From: Cryomorphaceae bacterium
Lineage (GTDB): Bacteria > Bacteroidota > Bacteroidia > Flavobacteriales > Schleiferiaceae
Assembly (NCBI GenBank): GCA_002685435.1
Contig: NYXD01000051.1
Location: 1,421 to 9,628, forward strand
DNA length: 8,208 nucleotides
Reading direction: 5' to 3'
Shown here: piece after piece, positions 6,735-8,208 of the stretch
Layout: every line of letters begins with the position of its first letter
How positions within the stretch are numbered: the stretch's first letter is position 1
Notes under the pieces: model-generated
What the model saw: only the letters and a program-made list of their open reading frames with translations
Databases searched by the model: none
What the model was told of the DNA's origin: nothing
Made by a program: the position numbers and the translations under genes

Positions 6735-7526
6735 CTAGAGGTAATAGCGGAATCCAACGGCACCACCTACGCCATAAGGCACTTCACGAAGACCGATATC
6801 CTCCTTGTTGATGGGTAGTAAGCCGTAGCGGAATTCTCCACGAACCGTAAGTGCTAGGTTGTTAGCTACTGTAAATTCATTGCCGATTGCAAAGCCAATG
6901 GATCCGTTAAATCCAGTCATATACTTTACTTCTGTACCGCGCTCGTACAACGAACCTAGCACACCCGTTGCTGCATCCGCTGGAAAATTGGGCGCCCCAT
7001 CACCGATCCATTCGCGGCGTATGCCAGAATAGAATGTAAGGTCATACGAAGGGATCACTTGTAATGCCCAGACGTCCGTCATCTGAGTATGAAAAACGAT
7101 TTGAATAGGGATGTTCATCGCATTGTAGGAGGTCTTTGCCGTAAAAGTGCCTATGGTATCCTGGAAGATTGCATTTTGATCAAAAACAGCAAATCCTTTG
7201 GTCAAATAACCACTGTGCTCTTGCGACCATCCAATTCCAATATGGAACATGCTTCGTAATTCGTAAAACAGCGAGAAGCCATAACGTTGGCCTAGCACTC
7301 CACCACCATCTTCATTCGTGAGGGCAAATAATTCCGTGCCGTCCTGCACGGGAGTATATAGGGCCAAGCGGCGACCGGCAAAAGAAGGCGCATAATTCGC
7401 CGCTATAGAAAACTTCGTATCGTTGATATCACTATCGGTATAGTACTCTATTGGCTCTGTCTTTTGAGCCATCAATGCTGCAGGGAATAAGGCGCTCACA
7501 AGGAGTGAACGTAAGGCTGTTTTCAT
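6735..7526 (-). CDS. Exported outer-membrane beta-barrel protein
   Basis: With the start at 7526 this encodes 263 residues beginning MKTALRSLLVSALFPAALMA, a clear Sec signal peptide with probable cleavage after Ala20 (ALMA before QKTE). The rest alternates polar and hydrophobic or aromatic residues in short strands: KFSIAANYAPSFAG, YGFSLFYELRSMFHIGIGWSQEH, MNIPIQIVFHT, WALQVIPSYDLTFYSGIRREW, GSIGFAIGNEFTVANNLALTVRGEFRYGLLP. It ends with AVGFRYYL, an aromatic/hydrophobic C-terminus like a BAM-recognised last strand. This fits the general Bacteroidota outer-membrane beta-barrel (OmpA/porin-like) fold of about 8-10 strands; I cannot name a specific family or cargo. Three ATGs are possible: 7547 spoils the signal peptide with charged residues, while 7529 and 7526 overlap the alaS stop (TCATGATG). 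The last two differ by one Met. Translation is likely coupled to alaS. Confidence 0.8.
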   Translation of the reverse strand: MKTALRSLLVSALFPAALMAQKTEPIEYYTDSDINDTKFSIAANYAPSFAGRRLALYTPVQDGTELFALTNEDGGGVLGQRYGFSLFYELRSMFHIGIGWSQEHSGYLTKGFAVFDQNAIFQDTIGTFTAKTSYNAMNIPIQIVFHTQMTDVWALQVIPSYDLTFYSGIRREWIGDGAPNFPADAATGVLGSLYERGTEVKYMTGFNGSIGFAIGNEFTVANNLALTVRGEFRYGLLPINKEDIGLREVPYGVGGAVGFRYYL

Positions 7527-8208
7527 CATGAGAATTCGTTTTTCCATTCTACCAATACTTTGTCTATACCCTCAGGATTTTTTCCTCCTGCCGTTGCAAA
7601 TCCAGGCTGGCCGCCACCGCCGCCATTAATGTGTTTCGCTAAAGTTCGAACTGCATTGCCTGCATGCCATCCTTTACTTGCTATAAGATCATCACTTACA
7701 CCAATACTCAAGGTAACCTTTCCCTCGACTACATTACCTAAAATAACCAACGTGCTTGGAGTGGATTTCAATTTAAAGACTAAATCCTTAACACTTCCTG
7801 AATCAAGCGAGGTACGGGCAACGATAGCTTTTGCATCATTAAATGCTACAGCGCTATTTTCCAATTCCTTCACCGCTCCCATTGCTTTTTCTTTACGCAA
7901 TGCGTCAATTTCTTTTTGCGCGGCGGTCTCTTTTTCCTTTAACTGCTGTAATGCACTGGCTAAATCCTGCGGATGCTTCAACACCTCAGCCGCCGCGCGC
8001 AGTTTTGCGAGCTCAGCATTCACATAGTCTAGGGCTCCTTTACCGGTCACCGCTTCAACACGACGTACGCCCGCTGCAACAGCACCTTCAGAAATAAACT
8101 TAAAGAGTCCTATAGAGCCCGTGGCAGGTACGTGAATACCACCACAAAGTTCGACAGATGAACCAAATTTAATAGCGCGAACGGTATCGCCATACTTCTC
8201 ACCGAAGA
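7526..8208 (-). CDS. alaS: Alanyl-tRNA synthetase, C-terminal part (5' end outside window)
   Basis: The frame is open to the window edge, giving about 226 residues of the 3' part; the GTG at 8050 is internal. The fragment starts with FGEKYGDTVRAIKFG and ELCGGIHVPATGSIGLFKF, the end of the editing domain, where Cys21 and His25 (window numbering) match the zinc ligands of the usual CGGTH motif. SEGAVAAGVRRVEAVTG follows. A Lys/Glu-rich coiled-coil linker lies at about residues 60-115. The C-terminal C-Ala/DHHA1 domain includes VILGNVVEGKVTLSIGVSDDL and the glycine-rich NGGGGGQPGFATAGG from about residue 194, ending in VEWKNEFS. The enzyme charges tRNA-Ala and hydrolyses Ser- or Gly-tRNA-Ala. 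One oddity is Ile in place of Thr in CGGTH. The stop overlaps the start of the beta-barrel gene. Identity is secure. Confidence 0.97.
   Translation of the reverse strand, partial: FGEKYGDTVRAIKFGSSVELCGGIHVPATGSIGLFKFISEGAVAAGVRRVEAVTGKGALDYVNAELAKLRAAAEVLKHPQDLASALQQLKEKETAAQKEIDALRKEKAMGAVKELENSAVAFNDAKAIVARTSLDSGSVKDLVFKLKSTPSTLVILGNVVEGKVTLSIGVSDDLIASKGWHAGNAVRTLAKHINGGGGGQPGFATAGGKNPEGIDKVLVEWKNEFS

Noticed and set aside
7560..8027. 155-residue + strand open frame opposite alaS
   Set aside because: A mirror of the AlaRS coiled coil and glycine-rich region; the Pro/Ser/Phe-rich product is what the antisense of such codons gives.
7526..8050. GTG at 8050 as the start of a stand-alone DHHA1-type protein
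   Set aside because: The frame continues to the window edge with clear AlaRS editing-domain sequence, so this is one alaS gene.

Overview
This window reads as a chromosomal stretch of a Bacteroidota bacterium, most likely a marine-type Flavobacteriales relative. The reasons are: an OmpH/Skp-like lipoprotein; a DUF5522 mini-protein with a CC-x3-C-x2-C motif, a family I associate with Bacteroidota; a UbiA-like protein of the kind I associate with that phylum; a long-form urocanate hydratase; TAnnTTTG-type -7 boxes; and little sign of Shine-Dalgarno use. Base composition looks even throughout. I see no insertion sequence, integrase, tRNA, rRNA, CRISPR array or phage gene, so this looks like core genome rather than an island. 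No gap between genes exceeds about 80 bases.

Left part, + strand (1-2983): the 3' end of a UbiA-like membrane prenyltransferase gene is followed by kynU (kynureninase) and kmo (kynurenine 3-monooxygenase). The last two overlap by ATGA. KMO hydroxylates kynurenine and KynU cleaves 3-hydroxykynurenine to 3-hydroxyanthranilate plus alanine, so together they form the middle of the kynurenine pathway (tryptophan breakdown and, where the lower enzymes exist, de novo NAD synthesis). The enzymes before and after them are not in the window.

Middle (2973-6657): a PLP-dependent enzyme of the ACC deaminase/D-cysteine desulfhydrase family lies on the - strand and runs into the 3' end of kmo, overlapping it by 11 bp. 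It is divergent, across only 29 bp, from a + strand set of three closely packed genes: a DUF5522 mini-protein, hutU (urocanate hydratase, histidine breakdown) and an OmpH/Skp-like lipoprotein. The 29-bp gap carries one -7-like box in each direction. A strong hairpin terminator at 6676-6711 closes this run.

Right part, - strand (6735-8208): the 3' part of alaS (alanyl-tRNA synthetase: end of the editing domain, linker and C-terminal DHHA1 domain) is directly coupled, through a TCATGATG junction, to a gene for a small exported outer-membrane beta-barrel protein. That gene converges on the same terminator hairpin.

I found no convincing new biological system. The items most worth a second look are the compact divergent promoter region, the DUF5522-hutU-lipoprotein set, the shortened and active-site-variant PLP enzyme, and the CGGIH variant in the AlaRS zinc/editing motif.
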